DNA of 64,000 nt from Lewinellaceae bacterium. Its GTDB lineage: Bacteria > Bacteroidota > Bacteroidia > Chitinophagales > Saprospiraceae. Made by a program: the position numbers and the translations under genes. The stretch spans positions 1 to 64,000 of the forward strand of contig JACJYP010000005.1 of the NCBI GenBank assembly GCA_020636045.1. The letters run 5' to 3'. The notes beneath the pieces are model-generated. The model was not told the DNA's origin and ran no database searches. It saw only the letters and a program-made list of their open reading frames with translations. Below are positions 1 to 9,219 of the stretch, piece after piece (the stretch's first letter is position 1; each line of letters opens with the position of its first letter).

Positions 1-28
1 CAAAAAATTTAATCAGAAAGGCTGTGCA

Positions 29-3000
29 TTAGCGCTGAACCGCGAATTTCAGGGCCCGCATACCTCCATCAGAGATCAATTCCATCTGGTACATGCCCGG
101 GGGCAGGTTTTCCAGTCCGATGCGCTGTGTGAAGGCGCCGGCGCCGAGTTTGCCGAAATCTCCTTCCATCATGAGGCGACCGGCCACATCGCGTACGCCA
201 TAGCGGACGGACGCCGTTTCCCCGAGGTCGAAGCGTATGTATAACTCATCCACTGCCGGGTTTGGCGAAATCTGCAATGCGCTGAGCGTTTGTTCCGGTT
301 CGTTTGCTGCGACGATCTCTTCCAGCGGGTAGGTGCTCCCGTCGGTCTCGGCCACCCACATCTGGAATCCAGGCTGCCCGCCCGTCAAAAACCCTGAAGC
401 GAACAGGGTGATGGCCTGTCCGGTCAGGCTGCTCAGATCGGCGTTGTACGTTTTGACAACTGCGCTGTTGTCGTCGGCCGGCGTCACTTCAATGGTATAT
501 ACCGCCGGAGCGGTGCTGATATAATCGGCAAACGCGCCAAATGTTACGTCGTCGAACAGCACAGGGCCGTCTTTAAGTTGTACGTCAACGTCCGGGGCAT
601 CGGGAGCGCCGTGAAACAGGGATGCCTCCACATTTGCGCTGTTGAGCGCGCGGGAACGGCCATTTTCATTGATGAACAAACCGAAATCCGGTGTGCCACC
701 TACTATGCCCGCCGCCATGATCACATAGGTCTTGTTGGTCTCCAGCCGGTCGACCGGTAAAGTATAAATGGCATCTGCCGACGAAGCGCTGTTGTCGGGC
801 GCAACACCAAGGGTAATCGGCTGGCGCGCCGGGAAAAGGCCTATGTCCGTCGCCTGGTGGAATGCTATATTATCGAGGACTTTAAGGTCGTCGAGATAAA
901 CATCAACTGTCGGACTGGGGGCGTTGTGGATCACTTGTACCCGTGCGAATGAAGGCAGGGGGAAGGTCGTGCCATCGGGCAGAGCCAGCCAAAGGTCAAA
1001 TTCCGGATCGTCGTTCACCAGCCCCGAGGCAAATACCACTCCGGCCACTCCGCCAAGGCCCGTGAAATCGCCGCCCCATGTGCCAATAAGTTGGTTCGGA
1101 TCGCCACTTACATTCAAATCCAGCACCACCAATGTGGGGGCGAGACTCAGGTAATCGGTAAACTGTCCGTACTGTAGCCCGGCCAGCAGGGGCGTCATTA
1201 CTCCAAAGGGCGTGATGTCCACATCCGGAGCATCCGGAGAGCCATGCAGGATAGCGAGATCCAGGCTGGAGTCATCCAGCGCGCGTTCGCGGCCCATGTC
1301 GTTCACGATCAGTTCGAATCCGGGGCTGCCGCCGACAATACCACTGGCGACCACCACATAGGTTTTTCGGTTTTCAAAAGTAGTCGGGAAGTTGGCGATC
1401 ACATCAGCCGACGAGGTGCTGTTCCCTGGCGCTACACCCAGATCAATGGCAACTTCAGCCGGCAGGTATACAAACGGAGTGGCAGTACGGAATTCAAAAT
1501 CATTGAGAATCAATACATCACCGGCATACACATCGACGGTAGGAGAGGGGCTGTTGTGAATTATCTGCACCCGCGCAACCGGTGTGTGTGGCAATTCTAT
1601 TATCGTTCCGTCGGGGAACACTGCGAACAGCCCGTAGCCGGTTGAGCCGCCTAAAATTCCGCTGGTAAACAGCACTGCCGTTTTACCGGCAAAAATTGCC
1701 GGGTCGATGCGATGTGTGCCAAGCAGATCGTCCAACCCGGCCTGCGTAATGTCTATATAATATTCGCCGTCCGGGAAATCGCTGTATGACGTGAAGGACC
1801 CGAAGGCGACATCGTCAAAAACAGGACCCGCCAGGCGCTCCTGCACATCGATGTTTAATGGAAGTGTGGTAAACAATCCGTGGAACAACCCGAGCGAACT
1901 AAACCCGGGTACGGCATTTTCGCGTGCCTGGTCGCTGACGAACAAGTTAAAAGGCTTTTCCGTGCTACCGACAACGCCGGCTGCCATAACCATGTATGTT
2001 TTGCCTTCCTCGAAGTTCGCCGTGAATGAAGCAATGGTGTCGTCAACGGACATGCTGTTTTCCGGAGCAATACCAAAACGGAGATTGCGATCGGCAGGCA
2101 GGTCTACAAACGGGGTGGCACTGCGAAATACAAAATTGTCGAGCAGCAGCGTGTTGCCGGCGTATACATCAACGGTCGGAGCCGGCGAGTTGTGCACCAC
2201 TTGCACACGGGTCGTCGGGGTAAGTGGAAATTCAACGACCGTACCGTCCGCCAGAGCGCCGAACAGACCAAATGCAGGATCTCCGCTCAGCAGGCCGCTT
2301 GCAAATACGTAAACGGCTTTGCCAGATAGATTGCTGATGTCAACCCGGTAGGAGGCGATGACATCTGTAGTACCGGTAGTGCGCAGGGCCAGGTCGTATT
2401 TGTCAGGATCAAAACTCAGATAAGCAGTAAAAGCGCCGTAAGCCAGGTTATCTATCACATTGTCAGCGAAAAATACCGCATCCATGTCAAGCGGAAAAGC
2501 ATCCGGCGCACCGTGCAGCACAGCAACATCTACCCGTCCGGGCACACCGGAGACTTCGCGTCCGCCGTCGTTGGTGATAAGCGTAAAGGGTGTGAGGGCG
2601 TCGCCCGGAATGCCCGATGCCGTAACGATGTAAGTTGCCCCCTCGTCAAACATGACCGGGAAACTGGCGAAGGCATCATTGGCCGATGTGCTGTTGTCCG
2701 GCGCCACCGCAATGTCAAGCGGCACATTTGCCAGCACATCGATGAAGGGCGTCGCGGTGCGGAATGCAAAGTCATTGAGCAACAGGTCGCCGTTTACATA
2801 AATATCTACTGTAGCAGCGGGACTGTTGTGGATCACCTGCAGCCGCGCGGAGGATGGATTGCCCACCTGCGGGAACTCAATCACCGTGCCGTCGGACAAA
2901 ACGGCAAAAAGCCCGAACCCTGGCAATCCGCTTAGCAGGCCGCTGGTAAACATGGTGGCAGCGTTGCCGGCCAGGCCGCTCAGGTCGGCCTGGTAAGTGC

Positions 3001-6000
3001 CGATCAGTGCGCCGCCGCCCGTTGTCCTGACTTGTACGAGGTGGGTCGTGGGATCAATTGCCTGATAGGCGCCGAAACTGCCATAACCCAAACCCGATGC
3101 CAGTGGCCCGGCGCCGAAAATGGAGATGTCAATTCCCGATGCGTCGGGCGCGCCGTGGTGGGTGGCAAATTCTGTTTTGGCTGGATTGAGGGCCGCTTCA
3201 CGTGATTCATTGGCAAAAAGTGACAACCCGGGACTGCCGCCGGCAATTCCTGATGCAAAAACGGTGTATGATTTTCCTGTAGCAAAACTGACAGGAACGG
3301 ATGCAAGGGCGTCGGCAGCAGAACTGCTGCTGGCAGGCGCTATGCCGACGTTGAACGTCCTGTCGGCGGGTATTTCCACGTATGGTGTCGCCGTGCGGAA
3401 CACGAAATTGTCAAGCAGCAAGGTATTCCCGGCATATACGTCGACCGTGGGTTCGGGTGCGTTGTGCACGATCTGTACCCGCGCAAGCGGCGTCAACGGC
3501 AATTCTATGACCTGCCCGTCCGGGAAGGCGGCGAACAGGCCGAAGGCCGGGCTGGAGTTTAAAAATCCGCTGGCAAATACGGTGGCGGCCGTGCCGGCCA
3601 GATTGCCCAGATCGGCGCGATAGGAAGCGACCTCATCGCTGGTTCCGCTGGCGCGCACGACGAAATCGTAGGCGTCGGGGTCAAGAGGAAGGTAAGGCGT
3701 GAAGGCGCCGTATGCCAGGTTGCTCACAACATTATCCGCAACAAATACCGCATCCACATCCACGGCGGGTGCGTCGGGCGAGCCATGTAATACCGAGATA
3801 TCTACCTTGTTGTTGCTGACGGCCTGTTCGAGCCCGTTGTCGTTGATCACGAGATCCAGGGCCGGCGAAGCGCCCGGTACGCCGATAGCCGTTACCACAT
3901 ACGTGAATTCCGGCTCAAAATTGACGGTGAAGGTCGCATAGGCATCCGCTGCAGAAGTACTATTGCCCGGAGCGACAGCGATTTCAATGTCAACACCGCC
4001 CGGAACGTCCATAAACGGCGTAGCACTTCGGAAGGGGAGGTCGTTCAGCAGTAGCTCGCCGTCTGCATAGATGTCGACGATCGGATCGGGCGCGTTGTGA
4101 ATGATCTGCATGCGGGCAGGCCCGGGCAGGCGCGGGAATTCCACAACAGAGCCGTCGGGGAAAGCCGCGAAAAGCCCGAACCCGGGTGTGCCGTTGCCCA
4201 GGCCGCTGGCAAAAACACGTGCCGCCGTGCCCGCCAGACCGTTCAGGTTGGCAATGAATACATCCGGTGCGTCATTGCTGCCGGTCAATTTTACCTCGAC
4301 CTGATAATTCGCCGGTGCAATGCTGAAATAGGAGGAGAATTCGCTATATGAAATATCGCTAACGATGTTGCCCAGGCTGCTGAACGTGAAATCGATCGCT
4401 GGTACGTCGGGTGAGCCATGCAATATGTTGAATTCAAAATTGGCCGGGTTAACGGTTGCCTCGCGTGATTCGTCGGAAAGCACTGTGAAAGGAGTAGCAG
4501 GATTGCCCGCGATACCGGATGCAAATACGGCGTATGTTTTGCCGCTGTCCGCTGTCACAGAAGCGCCTGCAATAGCGTCGGCGACGGAATTGCTGTTTTC
4601 AGGCGCTATCGATACCGTAAAACTTCGATCGGCAGGTACATCCATATATGGCGTAGCCGCGCGGAAGGCAAAATTGTCGACAAGCAACGCCCGGCCGGCG
4701 TACAAGTCGACCGTCGGTGCGGGCGAGTTATGGATCACCTGCATGCGCGCCATCGGAGTAAGGGGTAGTCTGGTAACGGTACCATCGTTTAAAACGGCAA
4801 ACAGCCCGAATTCGGGCGGCGCGGCCAGGAAGCCGCCGGCAAACACCGTCAGCGCTTTCCCTTTCAGCGCCGTAAGGTCGGCGCGATAGGTATTCACTAT
4901 ATTTTGAGTGCCGGCCAGTCGGAGGCTGAAATCATTGATGCCCGCATCTGCGTCGACATAGTCGGGTGCAAAATTTCCGTAGACCAGGTTGGTCGCGGCA
5001 TCATTGGCCACAAAAATGGCGTCGACGTCCACAGCCGGGGCGTCGGGTGCGCCGTGAAAGATCAGCACGTCCGTCCGGGAAGTATCGGCGGCTGTTTCCC
5101 GCGCATTATCGTTGATGATCAGTTCGAATGGCGCGTTCGGGTCGCCGATGATGCCGTTGGCAACCATCACATAAGTCCGCCCGTTCAGCAAGGTCGTTTG
5201 TACGTTGACGAGCGTATCGCCTACGGAAAGACTGTTGTCGAGCGCCACGCCGATGTTCGCATCTCCCGCAGGGATAAATACAAAAGGAGATGCTGTGAAA
5301 TAGGCCAGATCATCGAACAACAGCCCTCCATTAAGATAAATATCTACCGACAGGTCGGGTGAGTTGTGGATGAGTTGCATACGCGCAACCGGCGTAAGCG
5401 GCAGTTCGATCACATTCCCGTTTGCCAGTGCGGCAAAAAGGCCGAAACCGGGTGAACCGTTCAACAGACCGCTTGCGAACACGCGCACGGCCCCTCCGCT
5501 CAGGGTTGTCAGGTCCGCTTTGTAGGTCCCCAGTATGTTACTGCTTCCGGCAGGTTTTACATCGAGGTAATACACGCCGGGGTCGAGGCTCACATAAGTA
5601 GTAAATTCATTAAAGGCGATATTGCTGGCAATGGTGTCCCCTGTTCGCACTACCACATCGACAGCAGGGGCATCAGGAGAACCATGCATCACATTGATCT
5701 CCACTTTCGCCGGGTTAGCGGCGCCTTCCCTTGCGTCTGGGTCGATCACCAGGGTAAACGGAGTGCTCAAATTTCCTTCAATGCCGTTTGCCGTCACAGC
5801 ATAAGTTTTTCCATTTTCAAAAGTTTCGGTGCTGGTAAAAAAGGCATCGGCAGCGCTTGTACTGCTGGCCGGTGCCACGGCTACCGTAATGGGGATGCCT
5901 GCCGGGACGTTCAGAAAGCCCGATGCGCTGCGAAAAGCGACGTCGTTCAGGGTCTGTATTCCGTTCAGATAGACATCCACTGCCTGGTCGGGGGCATTGT

Positions 6001-6085
6001 GGATGACTTGTACGCGCGCAAGTTGCGCATGGGCCGTAATTGCCGAAAGCAAGACTACCCACAAAGCGGTGATTAAATTTTTCAT
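29..6085 (-). CDS. Giant secreted DUF4397-repeat protein with T9SS sorting domain
   Basis: 2018 residues. An N-terminal signal peptide (about residues 1-20, ending at AHA/Q) is followed by nine tandem units of about 212 residues each. Each unit has an 'a' half beginning ARVQVIHNAP-like and containing VDVY...LLLDN...ATPF...GKTY, and a 'b' half containing HGSPDAPAVDV...YRADL...VFASG...FGLFA...ELPLTP; both halves resemble DUF4397 modules. The last 80 or so residues (ISPNPAVDEL ... LPPGMYQMEL) are a type A T9SS C-terminal sorting domain, so the protein should cross the outer membrane by the type IX system and be anchored at or released from the surface. DUF4397 has no established biochemical role; a structural or adhesive surface function is inference. 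The gene is transcribed away from the Kazal/PKD gene. The stop is at position 29, so nothing downstream of it is visible. Confidence 0.93.
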   Translation of the reverse strand: MKNLITALWVVLLSAITAHAQLARVQVIHNAPDQAVDVYLNGIQTLNDVAFRSASGFLNVPAGIPITVAVAPASSTSAADAFFTSTETFENGKTYAVTANGIEGNLSTPFTLVIDPDAREGAANPAKVEINVMHGSPDAPAVDVVVRTGDTIASNIAFNEFTTYVSLDPGVYYLDVKPAGSSNILGTYKADLTTLSGGAVRVFASGLLNGSPGFGLFAALANGNVIELPLTPVARMQLIHNSPDLSVDIYLNGGLLFDDLAYFTASPFVFIPAGDANIGVALDNSLSVGDTLVNVQTTLLNGRTYVMVANGIIGDPNAPFELIINDNARETAADTSRTDVLIFHGAPDAPAVDVDAIFVANDAATNLVYGNFAPDYVDADAGINDFSLRLAGTQNIVNTYRADLTALKGKALTVFAGGFLAAPPEFGLFAVLNDGTVTRLPLTPMARMQVIHNSPAPTVDLYAGRALLVDNFAFRAATPYMDVPADRSFTVSIAPENSNSVADAIAGASVTADSGKTYAVFASGIAGNPATPFTVLSDESREATVNPANFEFNILHGSPDVPAIDFTFSSLGNIVSDISYSEFSSYFSIAPANYQVEVKLTGSNDAPDVFIANLNGLAGTAARVFASGLGNGTPGFGLFAAFPDGSVVEFPRLPGPARMQIIHNAPDPIVDIYADGELLLNDLPFRSATPFMDVPGGVDIEIAVAPGNSTSAADAYATFTVNFEPEFTYVVTAIGVPGASPALDLVINDNGLEQAVSNNKVDISVLHGSPDAPAVDVDAVFVADNVVSNLAYGAFTPYLPLDPDAYDFVVRASGTSDEVASYRADLGNLAGTAATVFASGFLNSSPAFGLFAAFPDGQVIELPLTPLARVQIVHNAPEPTVDVYAGNTLLLDNFVFRTATPYVEIPADRTFNVGIAPASSSSAADALASVPVSFATGKSYTVFASGIAGGSPGLSLFANESREAALNPAKTEFATHHGAPDASGIDISIFGAGPLASGLGYGSFGAYQAIDPTTHLVQVRTTGGGALIGTYQADLSGLAGNAATMFTSGLLSGLPGFGLFAVLSDGTVIEFPQVGNPSSARLQVIHNSPAATVDIYVNGDLLLNDFAFRTATPFIDVLANVPLDIAVAPDNSTSANDAFASFPVMFDEGATYIVTASGIPGDALTPFTLITNDGGREVSGVPGRVDVAVLHGAPDAFPLDMDAVFFADNVIDNLAYGAFTAYLSFDPDKYDLALRTTGTTDVIASYRVDISNLSGKAVYVFASGLLSGDPAFGLFGALADGTVVEFPLTPTTRVQVVHNSPAPTVDVYAGNTLLLDNFVFRSATPFVDLPADRNLRFGIAPENSMSVDDTIASFTANFEEGKTYMVMAAGVVGSTEKPFNLFVSDQARENAVPGFSSLGLFHGLFTTLPLNIDVQERLAGPVFDDVAFGSFTSYSDFPDGEYYIDITQAGLDDLLGTHRIDPAIFAGKTAVLFTSGILGGSTGYGLFAVFPDGTIIELPHTPVARVQIIHNSPSPTVDVYAGDVLILNDFEFRTATPFVYLPAEVAIDLGVAPGNSTSSADVIANFPTTFENRKTYVVVASGIVGGSPGFELIVNDMGRERALDDSSLDLAILHGSPDAPDVDITPFGVMTPLLAGLQYGQFTDYLSLAPTLVVLDLNVSGDPNQLIGTWGGDFTGLGGVAGVVFASGLVNDDPEFDLWLALPDGTTFPLPSFARVQVIHNAPSPTVDVYLDDLKVLDNIAFHQATDIGLFPARQPITLGVAPDNSASSADAIYTLPVDRLETNKTYVIMAAGIVGGTPDFGLFINENGRSRALNSANVEASLFHGAPDAPDVDVQLKDGPVLFDDVTFGAFADYISTAPAVYTIEVTPADDNSAVVKTYNADLSSLTGQAITLFASGFLTGGQPGFQMWVAETDGSTYPLEEIVAANEPEQTLSALQISPNPAVDELYIRFDLGETASVRYGVRDVAGRLMMEGDFGKLGAGAFTQRIGLENLPPGMYQMELISDGGMRALKFAVQR

Positions 6086-6421
6086 GTGCGAAAAAGGAGA
6101 TTGGTTTGTGTAAATGGTTTCGAATTCATCATGACCCTCTAACAGACTGGGGAATGCCGTGTTTAAGGTTGACGCGATGATCGTTAAACAAAATGTCAGT
6201 GTTGTCGGAATCAGGCAAACCCTTTTGTCTGCCTGAACAAAAAAACGGAGGGGATGGGTTTTTCCGGGAACAGTGGTATTCGCAGAGCCTGAACAGAGAT
6301 ATTCCGACCGATTGTCTCGAAGCCCTGGCGTCTTTTATACGGTCTACCCAACCTTCGGGGTAATATTCCCCGTCTTTCGGGTGTTCCAATGAATCGTCCG
6401 CTAATCAAATCTGTTAAAACC
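6086..6421. other. Divergent intergenic region with nested inverted repeat
   Basis: 336 bases between two head-to-head surface-protein genes. I see no convincing gene. A nested inverted repeat lies at 6346-6382: outer arms ACCC (6346-6349) and GGGT (6379-6382), inner arms CGGGG (6356-6360) and CCCCG (6368-6372) around TAATATT. It sits 40-75 bp before the rightward start codon, where an operator or leader hairpin could act. A weaker repeat CAGGCA/TGCCTG lies near 6211-6234. No good TAnnTTTG promoter was found for either gene. Confidence 0.4.
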
Positions 6422-8425
6422 ATGAATACATTCTTCCAAATCTCGATGCGTTTTCTGTTTTTTCTTTGCCTGGCCGGTCCCGGCCGGCTGTACGCTCAGT
6501 CTCCATGCATCGACCCCTTGCTGATCGATCCCGATGCCGGTTGCCTGACCATCTTCGATCCGGTATGCGGCTGCGATGGGATCACCTATTCCAACGACTG
6601 CGTGGCGCTCAACAACGGCGGCGTTACTTCCTGGATTTCCGGCGAATGCGGCAGCAACGCCTGCAATGCGCTTAAACCCGATTTCTTTTTCTTTCCGCAA
6701 CCCGACGGCCCGCAGACCTACAGTTTTTTCGATCAAAGCCAGGTAAACGGCGCTACAATACTCGGCTGGATCTGGGATTTCGGCGACGGCGTCACGTCCA
6801 CCGAACAGAATCCGGCGCACACGTTTGCAAGCGCGGGCACTTATGTCGTATGCCTGACGGTAAAGGTACAGATCATCAACGGCGTGCCGTGTGAAAAAGA
6901 ATTTTGCAGGGTGTTGCAGGTGAACGGTGGCTGCCAGGAAGACTGCCTGCTTGGCCTCGATTATTCCCTGGACGGGGTGAAATTGCACGCCAAACTTTCT
7001 CCGGATACCATCCCGCCCTTTCCTTTTTTCTACACCATCTGGTCGCTGGACGACGGACAGGTCACGGCCAACGGCTCCGATTTTGTGTATCAGTTCGACG
7101 AGCCGGGCCTGCATACGCTATGCGCTACCTACCCGACAGGCGATTTTGCGCCCAATACCTGTACGGTCTGCAAGGTGTTCGAAGTCAGCGCTGCCTGTGT
7201 CGACAGTTCGCTGATCGATTTTGGCCCCTGTCCCCAGGTACTGGATCCGGTGTGCGGATGTGACGGTGTGACCTACGGCAATTCCTGCGAAGCCGAACAC
7301 ATCGGCGGCGTCACATCCTGGACCCCCGGGCCCTGCGGTAGCGTGTGCAACAACCTGCTCGTCGATTTCGGCGGACTTAACACGGGCGGCTCGCTGACGC
7401 TGTGGACTTTTTACGACCAGTCGGTATTTCCTTCCGGGTCGGTGAACAGCTGGTTTTGGGATTTTGGCGACGGCCAGTTGTCTTTCGAGCAAAATCCAAG
7501 TTTCAATTTTCAGGACACCGGCACTTATACGGTTTGCCTGACGGCTTCAGGACTTTCCGATGACGGCACGCAGTGTGGCGGCACTACATGCAAGACCATC
7601 CACGTGCCGGAATTACCCTGCATCGATACATCCCTGATCGATTTTAATGTGCTTTGTCCGGCCAATTACGACCCGGTGTGCGGCTGCGACGGTGTGACCT
7701 ATGCCAATTCTTGTCTGGCACAATATTACCACGGAGTAAGTTCCTGGACGCCGGGCATTTGTCCGTCACAATGCATCAACCCTGCCTGGATCGATACGCT
7801 GACCCCTTGCATAGAAATATACGATCCGGTATGCGGTTGCGACAGCGTGACCTATGACAATGATTGTTTTGCCCAGACAAACGGAGTGACTTCCTGGCGC
7901 AGAGGTGCATGCTGCGAGGCCAAGACCTGCAAGGCTTATTTCACCATGACCCTTCAGCCCGGCAATACGGTGCTGCTCAGCGATTTTTCCGTCAACGCCG
8001 AGTCCTGGTATCTTGAATTTGGCGACGGCGACGACCACGCCGGATATTTCGATTCGTTGTATCACACATATCCGGATACGGGAATATATCAGATTTGCCT
8101 GACCATCAGCAATTTTGCAGGCACCTGCACTGACAAGTTTTGCCTGCTGGCGGATTTTACAACCAGCCCCGTCTATGAGCCGGGGACTCCGTTCAGCCTG
8201 AATGTATTTCCAAACCCTGCGCGTGATCGCGCAGCGATACATCTTGAGGGCGCAGAAGCCCTGCGTGCAACCTTGTTCGATATGATGGGAAAAGCTTTGT
8301 GGGAAACGACTTCGCCGGGTTCGGATTTCGAACTTCCGCTCGGCGCACGGCCTGATGGTATTTACCTGCTCGCTGTGGATACCGACAGGGGGAGGGTTGT
8401 GCGCAAAGTAGCAATACAACGGTAA
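6422..8425 (+). CDS. Secreted Kazal-like/PKD repeat protein with T9SS sorting domain
   Basis: About 667 residues. The start at 6422 places a clean signal peptide (MNTFFQISMRFLFFLCL..., cleavage after YAQ) at the N-terminus; an in-frame ATG at 6389 would add 11 polar residues in front of it. The mature part alternates four Kazal-type cysteine modules, each with the core DPVCGCDGVTY followed by N-x-C and GVTSW, with PKD-like beta-sandwich modules (for example WIWDFGDG ... GTYVVCLTV, WFWDFGDG ... GTYTVCLT, and a third weaker LEFGDG). The C-terminus (LNVFPNPARD ... PDGIYLLAV ... VRKVAIQR) is a T9SS sorting domain. Kazal modules in animals inhibit serine proteases; in Bacteroidota the same cysteine framework occurs in surface proteins without proven inhibitor activity, so inhibition is inference. 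A strong terminator follows at 8449. Confidence 0.9.
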   Translation: MNTFFQISMRFLFFLCLAGPGRLYAQSPCIDPLLIDPDAGCLTIFDPVCGCDGITYSNDCVALNNGGVTSWISGECGSNACNALKPDFFFFPQPDGPQTYSFFDQSQVNGATILGWIWDFGDGVTSTEQNPAHTFASAGTYVVCLTVKVQIINGVPCEKEFCRVLQVNGGCQEDCLLGLDYSLDGVKLHAKLSPDTIPPFPFFYTIWSLDDGQVTANGSDFVYQFDEPGLHTLCATYPTGDFAPNTCTVCKVFEVSAACVDSSLIDFGPCPQVLDPVCGCDGVTYGNSCEAEHIGGVTSWTPGPCGSVCNNLLVDFGGLNTGGSLTLWTFYDQSVFPSGSVNSWFWDFGDGQLSFEQNPSFNFQDTGTYTVCLTASGLSDDGTQCGGTTCKTIHVPELPCIDTSLIDFNVLCPANYDPVCGCDGVTYANSCLAQYYHGVSSWTPGICPSQCINPAWIDTLTPCIEIYDPVCGCDSVTYDNDCFAQTNGVTSWRRGACCEAKTCKAYFTMTLQPGNTVLLSDFSVNAESWYLEFGDGDDHAGYFDSLYHTYPDTGIYQICLTISNFAGTCTDKFCLLADFTTSPVYEPGTPFSLNVFPNPARDRAAIHLEGAEALRATLFDMMGKALWETTSPGSDFELPLGARPDGIYLLAVDTDRGRVVRKVAIQR

Positions 8426-8448
8426 GGTAGAACACCGTTTTTTACTCC

Positions 8449-8509
8449 ATACCCGCACTTTTTCTGCCCTTGTTTCAATATCAGGCATGAAGGTGCGGGT
8501 ATTTTTATT
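8449..8509 (+). terminator. Rho-independent terminator after Kazal/PKD gene (possibly bidirectional)
   Basis: ATACCCGCAC (8449-8458) pairs perfectly with GTGCGGGTAT (8493-8502). The 34-base loop contains a further TGCC/GGCA pairing, and TTTTATT follows. On the other strand the same stem is followed by an A/T-poor stretch and then TAAAAAACGG, so it may also serve the converging gene that ends at 8555. Confidence 0.7.
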
Positions 8510-8554
8510 CTGAAAACAAGCGGCTTATATGTTGAAGAAGCCCTTAAAAGTACG

Positions 8555-9049
8555 TCAGTCCTGTTTTAATTGCTTGATGATCCCCATGAGATCGAGTTCC
8601 TGCCAGCTGCGCCTGATCTTGCCTTTGCTCATCTCGTAGATCACGATGCCGGAAGAAGTGAAGCGCTTGCCGGTCGGCGCCAGGCCGAATGCCTCCCCGA
8701 TGTGTTTGGCTACCACATCGTAGCGGATCGCAACGTGTGTTTCATCGGCAAACAGGTGGGTGATCGTAAATTGCGTTTCCGAAAAGGCTTTATTGTAAAA
8801 CCTTACTGTCTGACGCATGCCTTCGATGCCTTCGGTCTGATCGGCGCGCAAAGGATTTCCATCCGACCAGTCGGGAGCAAATACCCGTTCGAGCAATTCT
8901 TCGTTGCGATGATGGTTCCAGCCTTCTTCGAACCACAGGCGAACGGTTTCTTCGTTTTGCCGGGCCATGCCGAGTTTTCGCGAAGCGGCGCACTGAAAGA
9001 AAAAAAGGGAAGCGAGGGAAAGACAGAGGACAGGGCTGATGTGTTTCAT
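8555..9049 (-). CDS. SnoaL-like (ester cyclase family) lipoprotein
   Basis: About 164 residues. A lipoprotein signal (MKHISPVLCLSLASLFFFQC, lipobox FFQC) is followed by a single SnoaL/NTF2-like alpha+beta barrel: an NEETVRLWFEEGWNHHRNEELLERV helix region, then EGMRQTVRFYNKAF, and beta strands ending in a typical GIVIYEMSKGKI...WQELD. This pattern matches the predicted ester cyclase / SnoaL polyketide cyclase family. The family has many ligand-binding and catalytic members and no specific substrate can be assigned here. An upstream Met adds three residues (start 9058); the start at 9049 gives the tighter signal peptide. The gene is divergent from leuS and has its own -7-like element at 9075-9082. 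Confidence 0.82.
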   Translation of the reverse strand: MKHISPVLCLSLASLFFFQCAASRKLGMARQNEETVRLWFEEGWNHHRNEELLERVFAPDWSDGNPLRADQTEGIEGMRQTVRFYNKAFSETQFTITHLFADETHVAIRYDVVAKHIGEAFGLAPTGKRFTSSGIVIYEMSKGKIRRSWQELDLMGIIKQLKQD

Positions 9050-9074
9050 ATGGCGCATGTAGTTAGTACGGACA

Positions 9075-9082
9075 CAAATATA
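9075..9082 (-). promoter_or_regulatory. Putative Bacteroidota -7 element for the SnoaL lipoprotein gene
   Basis: On the minus strand this reads TATATTTG, matching the Bacteroidota -7 consensus TAnnTTTG, 26 bases before the start codon. No clear TTTG -33 element was found at 19-21 bases upstream. Confidence 0.5.
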
Positions 9083-9147
9083 ACTTTTCAGGTCCGGAAA
9101 AAGGGGGCGGAACCTCTTTTTTGTACACTTCGTTTGTTACAGCATTC

Positions 9148-9166
9148 GGGATTCGTTCCGAATCCC
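9148..9166. repeat. Perfect inverted repeat in the leuS leader
   Basis: GGGATTCG (9148-9155) and CGAATCCC (9159-9166) pair perfectly around a 3-base loop, 54 bases before the leuS start codon. There is no U-tract after it, so it is not a standard terminator. It could be a leader hairpin or a protein-binding dyad. Confidence 0.5.
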
Positions 9167-9219
9167 CTCAATTGTCTATTTTCGCGCCTTCAAAACCGGA
9201 ACACATACCAAACGCATAT

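Noticed and set aside
6129..6389. 86-residue leftward open frame in the divergent gap
   Set aside because: The composition is not protein-like, it shows no conservation cues and it ends in a sequence better explained as promoter region.
9141..9167. T-arm-like sequence suggesting a tRNA
   Set aside because: The 8-bp stem with a 3-base loop does not fit a T-arm, and no acceptor or anticodon arms are nearby.
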